From Burkholderia humptydooensis (GTDB lineage: Bacteria > Pseudomonadota > Gammaproteobacteria > Burkholderiales > Burkholderiaceae), in the NCBI RefSeq assembly GCF_001513745.1, contig NZ_CP013380.1, positions 3,720,001 through 3,784,000 on the forward strand: a stretch of DNA of 64,000 nucleotides, in the 5' to 3' direction. Both the position numbers and the translations under genes were made by a program. This document shows, piece by piece, positions 17,227 to 25,695 of the stretch; the first letter of the stretch is position 1, and every line of letters starts with the position of its first letter. The notes under the pieces are model-generated. The model was not told the origin of the DNA and did no database searches. It was given only the letters and a program-made list of their open reading frames with translations.

Positions 17227-18216
17227 ATGGCACGCATCGTTCGCATCCATCAAACCGGCGGCCCCGACGTCCTGCGCTTCGACGAAATCGCCCCCGCGCC
17301 GCCGGGACCAGGCGAAATCACGCTGCAAGTGAAGGCGCTCGGCCTGAACCGCGCCGAATCGATGTTCCGCTCGGGGCGCTATGTCGAGGACCCGGTCTTC
17401 CCGGCGCGGCTCGGCTACGAGGCGGCGGGCGTCGTCAGCGCGGTCGGCCCCGGCGTGACGGGCTTCGCGGCCGGCGATGCGGTCAGCATCGTGCCGCCGC
17501 TGTCGATCACGCGCTGGGGCACGTACGGCGAAGTCGCGACAGTGCCCGCCGCCGTCGCCGTCAAGCATCCCGCGTCGCTCGGCTGGACCGAGGCGGCCGC
17601 GGTGTGGATGCAGTACGTGACCGCGTGGGGCGCGCTGATCGACCTCGCGCGGATCGAGCGCGGCGACGCGGTCGTCATCACGGCGGCGTCGAGCAGCGTC
17701 GGCCTCGCGGCGATCCAGGTCGCGCGGATGGTCGGTGCGGTCGCGATCGCGACGACGCGCACCGACGCAAAGGCGCAGGCGCTGCGCGAGTTCGGTGCCG
17801 ACCACGTGATCGTCACGCAGCGCGAGGATCCCGCCGCGCGCGTGCGCGAGATCACGGGCGGCGCGGGGGCGCGGGTCGCGTTCGATCCGGTGGCGGGCCC
17901 GATGCTGCCGCAACTGGCCGACGCGCTCGCGGTAGGCGGCATCGTGATCGAATACGGCGCGCTCGCAGCCGACCAGGCGCCCTTCCCGCTGTTCGCCGTG
18001 CTCGGCAAGATGCTGAGCGTGCACGGCTACCAGTACAAGCGCGTCGTCGGCGATCCGGCGAAGCTCGACGCCGCGAAGCGCTTCGTGCTCGACGGGCTCG
18101 AGGCCGGCGCGCTCAAGCCGGTGATCGACCGCGTGTTCCCGCTTGAGCGAATCGCCGACGCGCACCGCTATCTGGAATCGAACGAGCAGTTCGGCAAGAT
18201 CGTCGTCACGGTGTAG
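17227..18216 (+). CDS. Zinc-independent MDR-family NADPH:quinone oxidoreductase
   Basis: Medium-chain dehydrogenase/reductase of 329 aa. The GroES-like N-domain has LGYEAAGVVSAVG, and the Rossmann domain has the nucleotide-binding run ITAASSSVGLAAIQVARMVG near residue 155. The zinc-binding cysteines of alcohol dehydrogenases are absent, so it belongs with quinone oxidoreductases (QOR/ZTA1 type). It would reduce quinones or enones with NADPH in the cytosol. GGAG lies 8 nt before the ATG. It is divergent from a LysR regulator and ends toward lipA, with a shared terminator between. Confidence 0.9.
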   Translation: MARIVRIHQTGGPDVLRFDEIAPAPPGPGEITLQVKALGLNRAESMFRSGRYVEDPVFPARLGYEAAGVVSAVGPGVTGFAAGDAVSIVPPLSITRWGTYGEVATVPAAVAVKHPASLGWTEAAAVWMQYVTAWGALIDLARIERGDAVVITAASSSVGLAAIQVARMVGAVAIATTRTDAKAQALREFGADHVIVTQREDPAARVREITGGAGARVAFDPVAGPMLPQLADALAVGGIVIEYGALAADQAPFPLFAVLGKMLSVHGYQYKRVVGDPAKLDAAKRFVLDGLEAGALKPVIDRVFPLERIADAHRYLESNEQFGKIVVTV

Positions 18217-18324
18217 CGCCGGACGCACGAGCTTCGCCCGTTCGGACGCGACGGACGCGACGGACGCGATCGGCGCGGCGGAATCCGCGAAGGTGGCGCG
18301 CAGCGCATCGCGCGCCACGCGCAT

Positions 18325-18355
18325 GAAAAAACCGCAGCCTTCGCTGCGGTTTCTT
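18325..18355. terminator. Bidirectional Rho-independent terminator
   Basis: ACCGCAGC-CTTC-GCTGCGGT is a perfect 8-bp stem (18331-18338 with 18343-18350). An A-run precedes it and TTCTT follows, so it can stop transcription of the converging oxidoreductase (+) and lipA (-) genes. Confidence 0.85.
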
Positions 18356-18386
18356 CATTCGGCTGCCCGTCAGGCCGGCGGAGCGG

Positions 18387-19376
18387 TCAAACCACTCCGG
18401 CGTCGTGCGCCTGCTGATCGGCGTGATAGCTCGAGCGCACCATCGCGCCGACGGCCGCATGCGTGAAGCCCATCTTGTACGCCTCTTCCTCGTACATTCT
18501 GAACGTGTCCGGATGCACGTACTCGCGCACCGGCAGATGGTGCTCGGACGGCTGCAGGTATTGGCCGATCGTCAGCATGTCGACGTCGTGCGCGCGCAGA
18601 TCCCTCATCACCTGCAGGATCTCGTCGGTCATCTCGCCGAGGCCGACCATCAGGCCCGACTTCGTCGCGACGTCCGGATGCAGCGCCTTGAAGTCCTTCA
18701 GCAGCTTCAGCGAGTGCGCGTAGTCCGAGCCGGGGCGCGCTTCCTTGTACAGGCGCGGCACCGTTTCGAGGTTGTGATTCATCACGTCGGGCGGCGCGGC
18801 GTTCAGGATCGAGATCGCGCGGTCGAGACGGCCGCGGAAGTCCGGCGTCAGGATCTCGATGCGCGTTTGCGGCGACTGCTCGCGCACTTCGCGGATGCAC
18901 TCGACGAAGTGGCCGGCGCCGCCGTCGCGCAGGTCGTCGCGATCGACGCTCGTGATCACCACGTACTTGAGCTTGAGCGCCGCGATCGTGCGCGCGAGGT
19001 TCTTCGGCTCGTCGACGTCGAGCGGATCGGGCCGGCCGTGGCCGACGTCGCAGAACGGGCAGCGGCGCGTGCACTTGTCGCCCATGATCATGAACGTCGC
19101 GGTGCCCTTGCCGAAGCATTCGCCGATGTTCGGGCAGCTCGCTTCCTCGCACACGGTATGCAGGTTGTGCTCGCGCAGGATCGTCTTGATCTCGTTGAAG
19201 CGCGAGCTGCCGGTGGCCGCCTTCACGCGGATCCATTCGGGCTTCTTCAGCTTCTCGATCGGGACGATCTTGATCGGAATGCGCGCGGTCTTCGCCTGCG
19301 CCTTCTGCTTGGCGGTCGGATCGTAGGCGGGCGCGGCCGGTTCGGCGGGTGCGGGGGTAGCGGTAAGGTCAGTCAT
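18387..19376 (-). CDS. lipA: LipA, lipoyl synthase
   Basis: Radical-SAM enzyme of 329 aa that inserts two sulfurs into octanoyl groups on lipoyl domains of PDH, OGDH and GcvH. The auxiliary cluster ligands are Cys76, Cys81 and Cys87 ([12 protein letters not shown]). The SAM cluster ligands are Cys102, Cys106 and Cys109 (CTRRCPFC). The N-terminal Ala/Pro segment is an extension relative to shorter homologues. The ATG at 19376 overlaps the end of lipB by 8 bp, so the two are co-translated. Confidence 0.97.
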   Translation of the reverse strand: MTDLTATPAPAEPAAPAYDPTAKQKAQAKTARIPIKIVPIEKLKKPEWIRVKAATGSSRFNEIKTILREHNLHTVCEEASCPNIGECFGKGTATFMIMGDKCTRRCPFCDVGHGRPDPLDVDEPKNLARTIAALKLKYVVITSVDRDDLRDGGAGHFVECIREVREQSPQTRIEILTPDFRGRLDRAISILNAAPPDVMNHNLETVPRLYKEARPGSDYAHSLKLLKDFKALHPDVATKSGLMVGLGEMTDEILQVMRDLRAHDVDMLTIGQYLQPSEHHLPVREYVHPDTFRMYEEEAYKMGFTHAAVGAMVRSSYHADQQAHDAGVV

Positions 19377-20157
19377 TCGATTGTTCCAGTGCCTGCGGCG
19401 GCAATGCGGCGGCCGCGGTTGCGCCGTCGAGGTTGGCGATCAGACGGCGCACGAGCGTCTGCGCAACCTCGTGCCAGTCGGCGGTCGCGCCGAGGCTCGC
19501 CATGTCGATCGTTTCGAGCCCCGCGTAGCCGCACGGGTTGATCGCGAGAAACGGGCGCAGATCCATCTTCACGTTGACGCTCAAACCGTGATAGCTGCAG
19601 CCGTTGCGGATCTTGAGACCGAGCGCGGCGATCTTCGCGCCCCGATGCGGCCCCGATTCCACGTAGATCCCGGGCGCGCCGGCCTTGCGGACCGACGCGA
19701 GATTATACGCCGCGAGCGTCTCGATCACGGCCTCTTCGATCCGCGTGACGAGCGTGCGCACCATCAGCTTGCGCCGCCTCAAGTCGACGAGCAGATACGC
19801 GACGATTTGCCCCGGGCCGTGGTACGTGATCTGCCCGCCTCGGTCGACCTTCACGAGCGGCACGCCGCTGTCGGCGACGAGCAGGTGCGCCGGGTTGCCC
19901 GCCTGGCCGAGCGTATAGACGGGCGGATGCTCGACGACCCAGATCTCGTCGCCGGTGTCCGGCGTGCGCGCGTCGGTGAACGCGCGCATCGCGTCGAAAC
20001 ACGTGTCGTAGGGCGTCTCGCCGAGCCAGCGAACCGTGACGGGCGGCGTGACGGGCCGCGCGGCGGGAGGAGAATGCGGGGAAGCGGACGCGGCGGCGTC
20101 GGGCGCGGCATGCGCGTCGGGAGCGGGAGGCACGATGGAAACCGGCGAGGCTGACAT
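19369..20157 (-). CDS. lipB: LipB, octanoyl-ACP:protein octanoyltransferase
   Basis: Transfers octanoate from ACP to lipoyl domains, the step before LipA. The 262-aa protein shows [16 protein letters not shown] and the catalytic pair Lys175 (GAKIAALG) and Cys209 (NPCGYAG), 34 residues apart as in known LipB structures. It has about 40 extra Ala/Pro-rich N-terminal residues. A TAAACT sequence on the coding strand lies only 7 nt before the ATG, so the mRNA might be leaderless if that is the -10 box. Order lipB-lipA is coupled by an 8-bp overlap. Confidence 0.96.
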   Translation of the reverse strand: MSASPVSIVPPAPDAHAAPDAAASASPHSPPAARPVTPPVTVRWLGETPYDTCFDAMRAFTDARTPDTGDEIWVVEHPPVYTLGQAGNPAHLLVADSGVPLVKVDRGGQITYHGPGQIVAYLLVDLRRRKLMVRTLVTRIEEAVIETLAAYNLASVRKAGAPGIYVESGPHRGAKIAALGLKIRNGCSYHGLSVNVKMDLRPFLAINPCGYAGLETIDMASLGATADWHEVAQTLVRRLIANLDGATAAAALPPQALEQSND

Positions 20158-20244
20158 GGGCGGTAGTTTACCGAAAACCCATGCACCTCGCCGGTGCCGG
20201 ATGGAGCCGGCCGCGCGGCGGCGCGCCGGCGGCCGGTGCGACGC

Positions 20245-20571
20245 TCAGACCGTGCGCCACCCGTCGCGAAAGAGCGCGACGAATCGCGCCGCGAGCCGCA
20301 TGATGCCGGACACGGCCGCCTGCTGCGGCGGCACGATCATCGAGAACGACACGCACGCGCTCGTCTCGCCGTCGGCGCTCAGCCACAGGCGCTCGCCTCG
20401 CCGCAGCTTCAGCGTCTCGCCGGCGCACAGGAAATAATCGTGGACATCGTTGCTGCGCGTCGCCCAGACGGGCGCGCCCCGCACGGTGAGCCGCGTGCTG
20501 CGCGCGACCTTCATCGGCACCGTTTCGCCGGGCTGGATCTCGAACGTGATGCTTGAGGAAATCTCTTTCAT
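20245..20571 (-). CDS. DUF2917 protein
   Basis: Small 108-aa protein of the DUF2917 family, with no known function. It is mainly beta-strand forming (FEIQPGETVPMKVARSTRLTV, KLRRGERLWLS) and resembles a cupin-like half barrel; there is no signal peptide or membrane helix. The start is the ATG at 20571, with GGAGG 5 nt upstream. It is divergent from a GcvA-like LysR gene across a 101-bp gap with a palindrome, so it is probably that regulator's target. Confidence 0.85.
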   Translation of the reverse strand: MKEISSSITFEIQPGETVPMKVARSTRLTVRGAPVWATRSNDVHDYFLCAGETLKLRRGERLWLSADGETSACVSFSMIVPPQQAAVSGIMRLAARFVALFRDGWRTV

Positions 20572-20642
20572 GACAGCCTCCGCCAAAATTGCTTCAGTGG
20601 CTACAATCGTAGTTCCCACAAGGCTTTGCGCAAAACGATCGA

Positions 20643-20662
20643 TTCTCACGTGCTTGTGAGAA
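20643..20662. promoter_or_regulatory. Palindrome between DUF2917 and LysR genes
   Basis: TTCTCAC (20643-20649) and GTGAGAA (20656-20662) form a perfect 7-bp inverted repeat with a 6-nt spacer, ending 10 nt before the LysR ATG. It is a good candidate for the regulator's autoregulatory site, or for a leader hairpin. Confidence 0.45.
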
Positions 20663-20672
20663 AAACTAACCG

Positions 20673-21635
20673 ATGACCGTCCGTCAACTGCCGATGCTGA
20701 ACGCGCTGCGCGTGTTCGAGGCCGCCGCGCGACACGAAAGCTTCTCGCGCGCGGCGAACGAGCTGTCCGTCACGCACGGCGCGGTCAGCCACCAGATGCG
20801 CGCGCTCGAAGCGGAGCTCGGCGTGCGGTTGTTCGTGCGCCACGGCAAGCGGCTCGCGCTGACGGAGGCGGGCGGCCGCTACGCGCAGCAGGTGCGCGCC
20901 GCGCTCACGCTCCTCGCCGACGCGACCCGCGAGATCCGCGCGAGCGACCGGGACAAGCGGCTCGTCGTATCGACGCTGTCGTCGTTCGCCGCGCGCTGGA
21001 TCACGCCGCGCATCGGCCCGTTCATCGAGCGGCATCCGGAGATCGACCTGGAGCTGCGGGCAAGCGATTCGCTCGTCGATTTCACGCGCGACGACGTCGA
21101 CGTCGCGATCCGCTTCGGCTACGGCGTCTATCCGGGGCTGTACGTCGAGCCGCTCCTCGACGAGACGTTCTTCCCCGTCTGCGCGCCCACGCTCAACGGC
21201 GGCGTGCTGCCCGAGACGCCCGCCGATCTCGTCCGCTATCCGCTGCTGCGCTCGGACGACGAGCTGTGGCGGCCGTGGTTCGACGCGGCGGGCCTCGACA
21301 CGCTGACCGAGCCGAAGCGCGGCGTGCTGTACCAGGATTCGTCGAATCTGCTGCAGGCGGCGATCGACGGCCAGGGCATCGCGCTCGTGCGGCGCTCGCT
21401 CGCGGTGCCCGAGGTGGCGGCGGGAAGGATCGTGCGGCTGTTCGACATCGCGGGGCCGAGCCCGTGGCACTACTTTTTCGTGTGCCCGCCGTCGCTCGCG
21501 CAGACGCCACGCGTGCAGGCGTTCAGGACCTGGCTGCTGGACGAGATCGCGCGCTTCAAGGCGCTGTGCGCGGCGCAGGAGGCGCGGCACGCGGCGGCCT
21601 ATGCTGCCGCGCGTGCGCGAAAGGAAGAGGATTAG
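20673..21635 (+). CDS. GcvA-like LysR-family regulator
   Basis: LysR protein of 320 aa of the GcvA/AmpR branch. The helix-turn-helix (residues about 7-66) reads NALRVFEAAARHESFSRAANE and VTHGAVSHQMRALEAELGVRLFVRHGK; the effector lobes follow, with DVAIRFGYGVYPGLY typical of GcvA relatives. The C-terminus is Ala/Arg-rich. It sits inside the lip-ybeD-dac block on the opposite strand. E. coli has the LysR gene ybeF in the matching place. The target is most likely the divergent DUF2917 gene; a link to lipoate or glycine cleavage is only conjecture. Confidence 0.9.
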   Translation: MTVRQLPMLNALRVFEAAARHESFSRAANELSVTHGAVSHQMRALEAELGVRLFVRHGKRLALTEAGGRYAQQVRAALTLLADATREIRASDRDKRLVVSTLSSFAARWITPRIGPFIERHPEIDLELRASDSLVDFTRDDVDVAIRFGYGVYPGLYVEPLLDETFFPVCAPTLNGGVLPETPADLVRYPLLRSDDELWRPWFDAAGLDTLTEPKRGVLYQDSSNLLQAAIDGQGIALVRRSLAVPEVAAGRIVRLFDIAGPSPWHYFFVCPPSLAQTPRVQAFRTWLLDEIARFKALCAAQEARHAAAYAAARARKEED

Positions 21636-21645
21636 CGGCCGGCCG

Positions 21646-21954
21646 TCACAGCACGACCTTGACCATCGGGTGGCCCGTCAGCGCGCGGTAGATGTTGTCG
21701 AGCTGCGCTTGGCTCGTCGCGCGCACGGTGATCGTGAGGCCCGTGTAGTTGCCGCCGCTCGACGCGCGCTCCTCGATCTTCTCGAGATCGATCTCGTTGT
21801 CGTGCACGCTCACGACCTTGAAGATCGTATCCTTGAACTCCGGATGCGCGCGGCCCATCACCTTGATCGGGAAGTCGCACGGAAATTCGAGCAGCGTTTC
21901 CTTGGGCGTTGCGATTTCGCCCGTCAGCTCGACGGTCTTGTTCGGTTCGGTCAT
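21646..21954 (-). CDS. ybeD: YbeD/DUF493 family protein
   Basis: Small 102-aa protein of the YbeD family, with an ACT-like ferredoxin fold and no proven function. Typical stretches are LLEFPCDFPIKVMG, SSGGNYTGLTITV and a C-terminal IYRALTGHPMVKVVL. It lies between the aminotransferase gene (33-nt gap) and lipB, as in E. coli where ybeD sits between dacA and lipB. It is read on the minus strand with dat and dacC, and stops 10 nt from the converging LysR gene. Confidence 0.92.
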   Translation of the reverse strand: MTEPNKTVELTGEIATPKETLLEFPCDFPIKVMGRAHPEFKDTIFKVVSVHDNEIDLEKIEERASSGGNYTGLTITVRATSQAQLDNIYRALTGHPMVKVVL

Positions 21955-21987
21955 GTCGTTTCTCCACGCGTCGGCGGGGCGGCCCGC

Positions 21988-22899
21988 TCAGGCGCTTTCC
22001 ATCTCGCGCGCCTTCGCCCGCTGGTACGCGGCATACAGCGCCTCGAACACCGGGCCCGGCTGGCCGCCCTGCACGGGCAGATCGTCGAGCAGGGTCACGG
22101 GCAGGATTTCCTTCGTCGCCGACGTGAGCAGGATCTCGTCGGCCGCACGCAGCTCCGCTTCGTTGATCTCGCGCGCGACGAAGCGGATCCCGCACTCCTC
22201 GGCAAGCTCCTCGACGAGCGCGTAGCGGATCCCTTCGAGAATCCTGTTGCTGCGCGGCGGCGCGATCAGCTCGCCGTTCTTCACGATCCACACGTTCGAA
22301 GACGAGCCTTCCGTCACGTTGCCGTCGCGCAACTGGATCGTCTCGGTCGCGTCGTGTTCAACCGCATGCTGCGCCATCAGCACGTTGCCGAGCAGCGACA
22401 CCGACTTGATGTCGCAATGCAGCCAGCGGCGATCCTCGGCCGTCACGCAGCGCACGCCTTGCGCGCGCTGCGCGTCGGTCGGCAGCACGAGCGGGCTCGC
22501 CATCGCGAACACGGTCGGCACCGCGTTCGCCGGAAACGCGTGGCCGCGCTTCGCGACGCCGCGCGTCACCTGGATGTAGACGATCGCGTGCTGGCCGTCT
22601 CCGAGCGCGGCCGCGTTCGCGCCGACGACCCGCGCGACGAGCGCGCGCCAGCCCGCTTCGTCGTGCGGATCGGCGATGCCGATCTTCTTCAGGCTGCGCG
22701 CAAGACGCGCGAGATGCTGCGCGATCCGGAACGGCGCGCGCCGCGCGCCGTCCGCGTAGACCGGCACGACTTCGTAGACGCCGTCGCCGAAGATGAAGCC
22801 GCGGTCGAGCACCGGCACGCGCGCTTCGGAAAGCGGCACCAGCTCCTCGCGCGAAGCGACGCTCAGATAGACGATCGGTTCGATGTCGGCTTGACTCAT
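21988..22899 (-). CDS. dat: Class IV aminotransferase, probable D-amino-acid (D-alanine) aminotransferase
   Basis: PLP enzyme of 303 aa of fold type IV. It shows LDRGFIFGDGVYEVVPVY near residue 32 and the PLP Lys165 in CDIKSVSLLGNVL. The C-terminal EGSSSNVWIV phosphate-binding loop and LLTSATKEILPVT are also seen. These fit D-alanine aminotransferase better than branched-chain aminotransferase or aminodeoxychorismate lyase. It would interconvert D-Ala with D-Glu or other D-amino acids, which makes sense beside the D-Ala carboxypeptidase gene dacC. Substrate remains an inference. Confidence 0.88.
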   Translation of the reverse strand: MSQADIEPIVYLSVASREELVPLSEARVPVLDRGFIFGDGVYEVVPVYADGARRAPFRIAQHLARLARSLKKIGIADPHDEAGWRALVARVVGANAAALGDGQHAIVYIQVTRGVAKRGHAFPANAVPTVFAMASPLVLPTDAQRAQGVRCVTAEDRRWLHCDIKSVSLLGNVLMAQHAVEHDATETIQLRDGNVTEGSSSNVWIVKNGELIAPPRSNRILEGIRYALVEELAEECGIRFVAREINEAELRAADEILLTSATKEILPVTLLDDLPVQGGQPGPVFEALYAAYQRAKAREMESA

Positions 22900-22940
22900 G
22901 GCGTTGAACGAATGACGAAAATCGTGACGGAAGGCGAATG

Positions 22941-22971
22941 CCTGCGGCGCCGGCGTGCCCGGCGCCGCAGG
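22941..22971 (-). terminator. 13-bp perfect hairpin between dacC and dat
   Basis: CCTGCGGCGCCGG (22941-22953) pairs exactly with 22959-22971 around a 5-nt loop, starting 13 nt after the dacC stop. No T-run follows, so termination may be partial. Confidence 0.5.
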
Positions 22972-22984
22972 CGGTGCGGACAGC

Positions 22985-24295
22985 TTACTTCTTTTTGCTG
23001 AACATCAGCAGGATCGAATCCCAGATGCGGCCGAGGAGGCCCGCTTCCGGCACCGGCTGCAGCGCGACGACCGGGAATTCCGCCACCGTCTTGCCATCGG
23101 CGACAAGCTTCACCGAGCCGACCGCCTGGCCGTCCGCGAGCGGCGCGATGAGCGGCGCGTTCAGCGCGACTTCCGGCTTCACCTTGTCCGCCAGACCGCG
23201 CGGCACGGTGATGAACTGGTCCTTCTTCACGCCGACCTGCACGTTGTTGCTCTTGCCCTTGTAGACGCGCGGCGTGTCGATCGGCTGGCCGGCCTTGTAC
23301 AGGCGCACCGAATCGAACGCGGTGTAGCCGTAGCTCAGCATCTTCATGCTGTCCTGCACGCGGTCGCTCTCCTTCGTCTCGCCCATCATCACGGTGACGA
23401 GGCGGCGCGTCGCGTCGGCCGCGCCCGGCAGCGAGCGCTTCGCCGACGCGATCAGGCAGTAGCCCGCCGCCTGCGTGTGGCCGGTCTTCAGGCCGTCGAC
23501 GGTCGGATCGAGCCACAGCAGCCGGTTGCGGTTCGGCTGCTTGATGTTGTTGTACGCGAATTCCTTGACCGAGAAGATGTTGTAGTAATCCGGATAGTCG
23601 CGGATCAGGTGCGTCGACAGCTTCGCCAGGTCGCCCGCCGTCGTGTAGTGATTCGGGTCGGGCATTCCGTTCACGTCGGCGAAGTGCGTGTTCGTCATCC
23701 CGAGGCGCTGCGCCTGCGCGTTCATCATGTTGACGAACTGCCCTTCGCTGCCGCCGACGAGCTCGGCGAGCGCGATCGCCGCGTCGTTGCCCGACTGGAT
23801 GATCATCCCGTAGACGAGGTCGTGCACGCTGACGGGCTTGTTCGCCTCGATGAACATCCGCGATTCGTCGCGGCCGACGCGGCGCACCGCTTCGCCCGGC
23901 GTGACGATCTGCTCCATCGTGATCTTTTTCGCATCGAGCGCCTCGAACACGAGGTAGGCCGTCATCAGCTTCGTGAGCGACGCGGGCTCGACGCGCTCGT
24001 CGGCGTTGCCGGACGCGAGCACCTGATTGCTCGACGCATCGACGAGCACCCACGAGCGCGCGTTCACGCCGGGCGGCGGCACCGCGCCCGGCACGTACGT
24101 GGCGGGCGCGCCCGTCGGCGCGGCGGCGGCCGGCGCGGCCGCGTGCTTCGCCTTGGCGGCGGGCTTTGCCTGCGCGACGGCGATCGTCGACACGAGCGCG
24201 GCGGGCAGCACGATGCCGAGCGCGACGTTACGCGCGGCGACGGCGATGGCGGTGGAGGAAGCGAGTGACGTGAGGCCGAAGGAAGACAGACGCAT
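22985..24295 (-). CDS. dacC: DacC-type D-alanyl-D-alanine carboxypeptidase (PBP5/6 family)
   Basis: Periplasmic enzyme of 436 aa that trims the terminal D-Ala from peptidoglycan stem peptides. A long signal region (to AQA near 42) is followed by an Ala/Pro linker. The catalytic motifs are all present: S106-L-T-K109, S168-G-N and K270-T-G. A C-terminal beta domain and a short amphipathic tail (LGRIWDSILLMFSKKK) anchor it to the inner membrane. It starts the dacC-dat-ybeD direction. An exact TATAAT lies about 215 nt upstream. No strong ribosome-binding site is seen at the ATG at 24295, so the start is likely but not certain. Confidence 0.95.
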   Translation of the reverse strand: MRLSSFGLTSLASSTAIAVAARNVALGIVLPAALVSTIAVAQAKPAAKAKHAAAPAAAAPTGAPATYVPGAVPPPGVNARSWVLVDASSNQVLASGNADERVEPASLTKLMTAYLVFEALDAKKITMEQIVTPGEAVRRVGRDESRMFIEANKPVSVHDLVYGMIIQSGNDAAIALAELVGGSEGQFVNMMNAQAQRLGMTNTHFADVNGMPDPNHYTTAGDLAKLSTHLIRDYPDYYNIFSVKEFAYNNIKQPNRNRLLWLDPTVDGLKTGHTQAAGYCLIASAKRSLPGAADATRRLVTVMMGETKESDRVQDSMKMLSYGYTAFDSVRLYKAGQPIDTPRVYKGKSNNVQVGVKKDQFITVPRGLADKVKPEVALNAPLIAPLADGQAVGSVKLVADGKTVAEFPVVALQPVPEAGLLGRIWDSILLMFSKKK

Positions 24296-24511
24296 ATCGA
24301 TTCAGGCTGATGGCAGAAATGGCAGCGCGCACGGGGCGCGCGGTTGAAGGGCCGGTCGGCGGCGTTCCGGCGGCATGTCGGGGAACGAAGGCTCGCGAAA
24401 CGCGCCGATTGGACAGGCGGCGGCGCGATCGGTTCGCAGAGCGAAAAGCGGCGCGGCGGCCTGCACGGCGCATCGGACGTCCGTGTGGACGGGCCGACGC
24501 AAAACCTGGCC

Positions 24512-24517
24512 ATTATA
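24512..24517 (-). promoter_or_regulatory. -10 box (TATAAT) upstream of dacC
   Basis: An exact TATAAT on the minus strand lies in the 239-bp gap before dacC, just past the end of the preceding hydrolase gene. The -35 region has no good match. The leader would be about 210 nt. Confidence 0.4.
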
Positions 24518-24534
24518 CGGAAGTTCGCCGCCCG

Positions 24535-25179
24535 TCAGCGCCACGCGCCGACGACGACGCGCTTCAGGATATGCAGCTTGCGATGGAAGAAATGCTCGGC
24601 GCCCGGAATCACGACGACGGGCAGCTCCTGCGGACGCGCCCAGTCGTAGACCGACGCGATCGGCACCGTGTCGTCGTTCTCGCCGTGGATCACGATCGTG
24701 TCTTCCGGCACGTCGGCGACTTGCCAGCGGCTCGCCGCCGTGCCGACGAACACCATCCGCTCGATCGCCTGCCCCGCGTCGCGCAGCCGCTTGCCGACGT
24801 GCGACAGCACGAACGTGCCGAACGAGAAGCCGGCGAGCACGATCGGCAGCTCCGCGTGGCCGGGCAGCGCGCGCATGTGCGCGAGCACCGCGAGCAGATC
24901 GTCGACTTCGCCCGCGCCGTTGTCGTGCTCGCCCTCGGTCGCGCCGACGCCGCGAAAATTCGAGCGGATCACCGCGTAGTTCAACTGGACGAAGATGCGC
25001 GCGAGCGTCTGCGCGACCTTGTTGTCCATCGTGCCGCCGAAGAGCGGATGCGGATGCGCGACGAGCGCGATCCCGCGCGGCGCGGCCGAGCCGTCGCGCA
25101 CGGCGTCGGGCAGGTCGATCGCGATCTCGATGTTGCCGACGGGGCCGGCGACCAGGGACTTCTGGGTATGGGCGTTCAT
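24535..25179 (-). CDS. Small alpha/beta hydrolase
   Basis: Cytosolic alpha/beta-hydrolase fold protein of 214 aa, of the type annotated as dienelactone-hydrolase-like or CocE/NonD-related. The nucleophile elbow is GFSFG with Ser119. The acid is probably in HGENDDTVP and the His in GAEHFFH near residue 196. An oxyanion region HPHPLFGGTMDNKV is typical of this family. It follows the ferredoxin gene by 34 nt on the same strand. No substrate can be assigned. Confidence 0.88.
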   Translation of the reverse strand: MNAHTQKSLVAGPVGNIEIAIDLPDAVRDGSAAPRGIALVAHPHPLFGGTMDNKVAQTLARIFVQLNYAVIRSNFRGVGATEGEHDNGAGEVDDLLAVLAHMRALPGHAELPIVLAGFSFGTFVLSHVGKRLRDAGQAIERMVFVGTAASRWQVADVPEDTIVIHGENDDTVPIASVYDWARPQELPVVVIPGAEHFFHRKLHILKRVVVGAWR

Positions 25180-25213
25180 GCGACAGCGTGTGGGGCGATT
25201 CGAAAAACCGTGC

Positions 25214-25531
25214 TCAAATTCTCAGGCGCTCGACGACCTGGCCGTCGCGCAGATGCGATTCGACGATTTCGTCGATGTCGCTCTTGTCGACGTACGTGTA
25301 CCAGGTGCCTTCCGGATAGACGACGACGACAGGGCCTTCCTCGCAGCGGTCGAGGCAGCCCGCCTTGTTGACGCGCACCTTGCCCGCGCCCGCGAGGCCG
25401 AGCTCCTTGACGCGCTTCTTCGCGTATTCCTGCATCTCCTGCGCGCCGCAGTTCGCGCAGCTCGGGCGCTCGGCGTCCTTTTCGCGCTGGTTCAGGCAGA
25501 AGAAGACGTGGTGTCGATAGTAGGGATCCAT
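25214..25531 (-). CDS. Thioredoxin-like [2Fe-2S] ferredoxin
   Basis: Electron carrier of 105 aa (109 if the upstream ATG at 25543 is used). Cysteines at 12, 25, 28, 59 and 63 include the FCLNQR and GCLDRCEEGP motifs of thioredoxin-fold ferredoxins such as Aquifex Fd4, which use C-x12-C and C-x3-C pairs. It is cytosolic and lies just upstream of a small hydrolase on the same strand. Its redox partner is unknown. No decisive ribosome-binding site separates the two ATGs; I prefer MDPYYRHH because homologues start close to it. Confidence 0.9.
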   Translation of the reverse strand: MDPYYRHHVFFCLNQREKDAERPSCANCGAQEMQEYAKKRVKELGLAGAGKVRVNKAGCLDRCEEGPVVVVYPEGTWYTYVDKSDIDEIVESHLRDGQVVERLRI

Positions 25532-25578
25532 GATGTGGCCCATTGCGTGCGGACGCCGCGTGAGCGCCCGGCGTTATT

Positions 25579-25650
25579 GGACAGAAACCCGGACAGAAAC
25601 CCGGACAGCAACTCGAACAGAAACCCGGATTGAAACTCGGATTGAAACGA
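25579..25650. repeat. 12-bp minisatellite, six copies
   Basis: Six head-to-tail 12-mers: GGACAGAAACCC twice, then four variants ending in GGATTGAAACGA. They lie in the 164-bp gap between the ferredoxin and VanZ-like genes. Copy number may vary among strains. Confidence 0.9.
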
Positions 25651-25695
25651 TCAGCCGGCATCGGCAGGCAGGTCGCGGCCGGTAGTCGTGGCCGA

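Noticed and set aside
25544..25695. CRISPR array suggested by the repeated 12-mers
   Set aside because: Units are contiguous with no spacers and are too short; it is a minisatellite.
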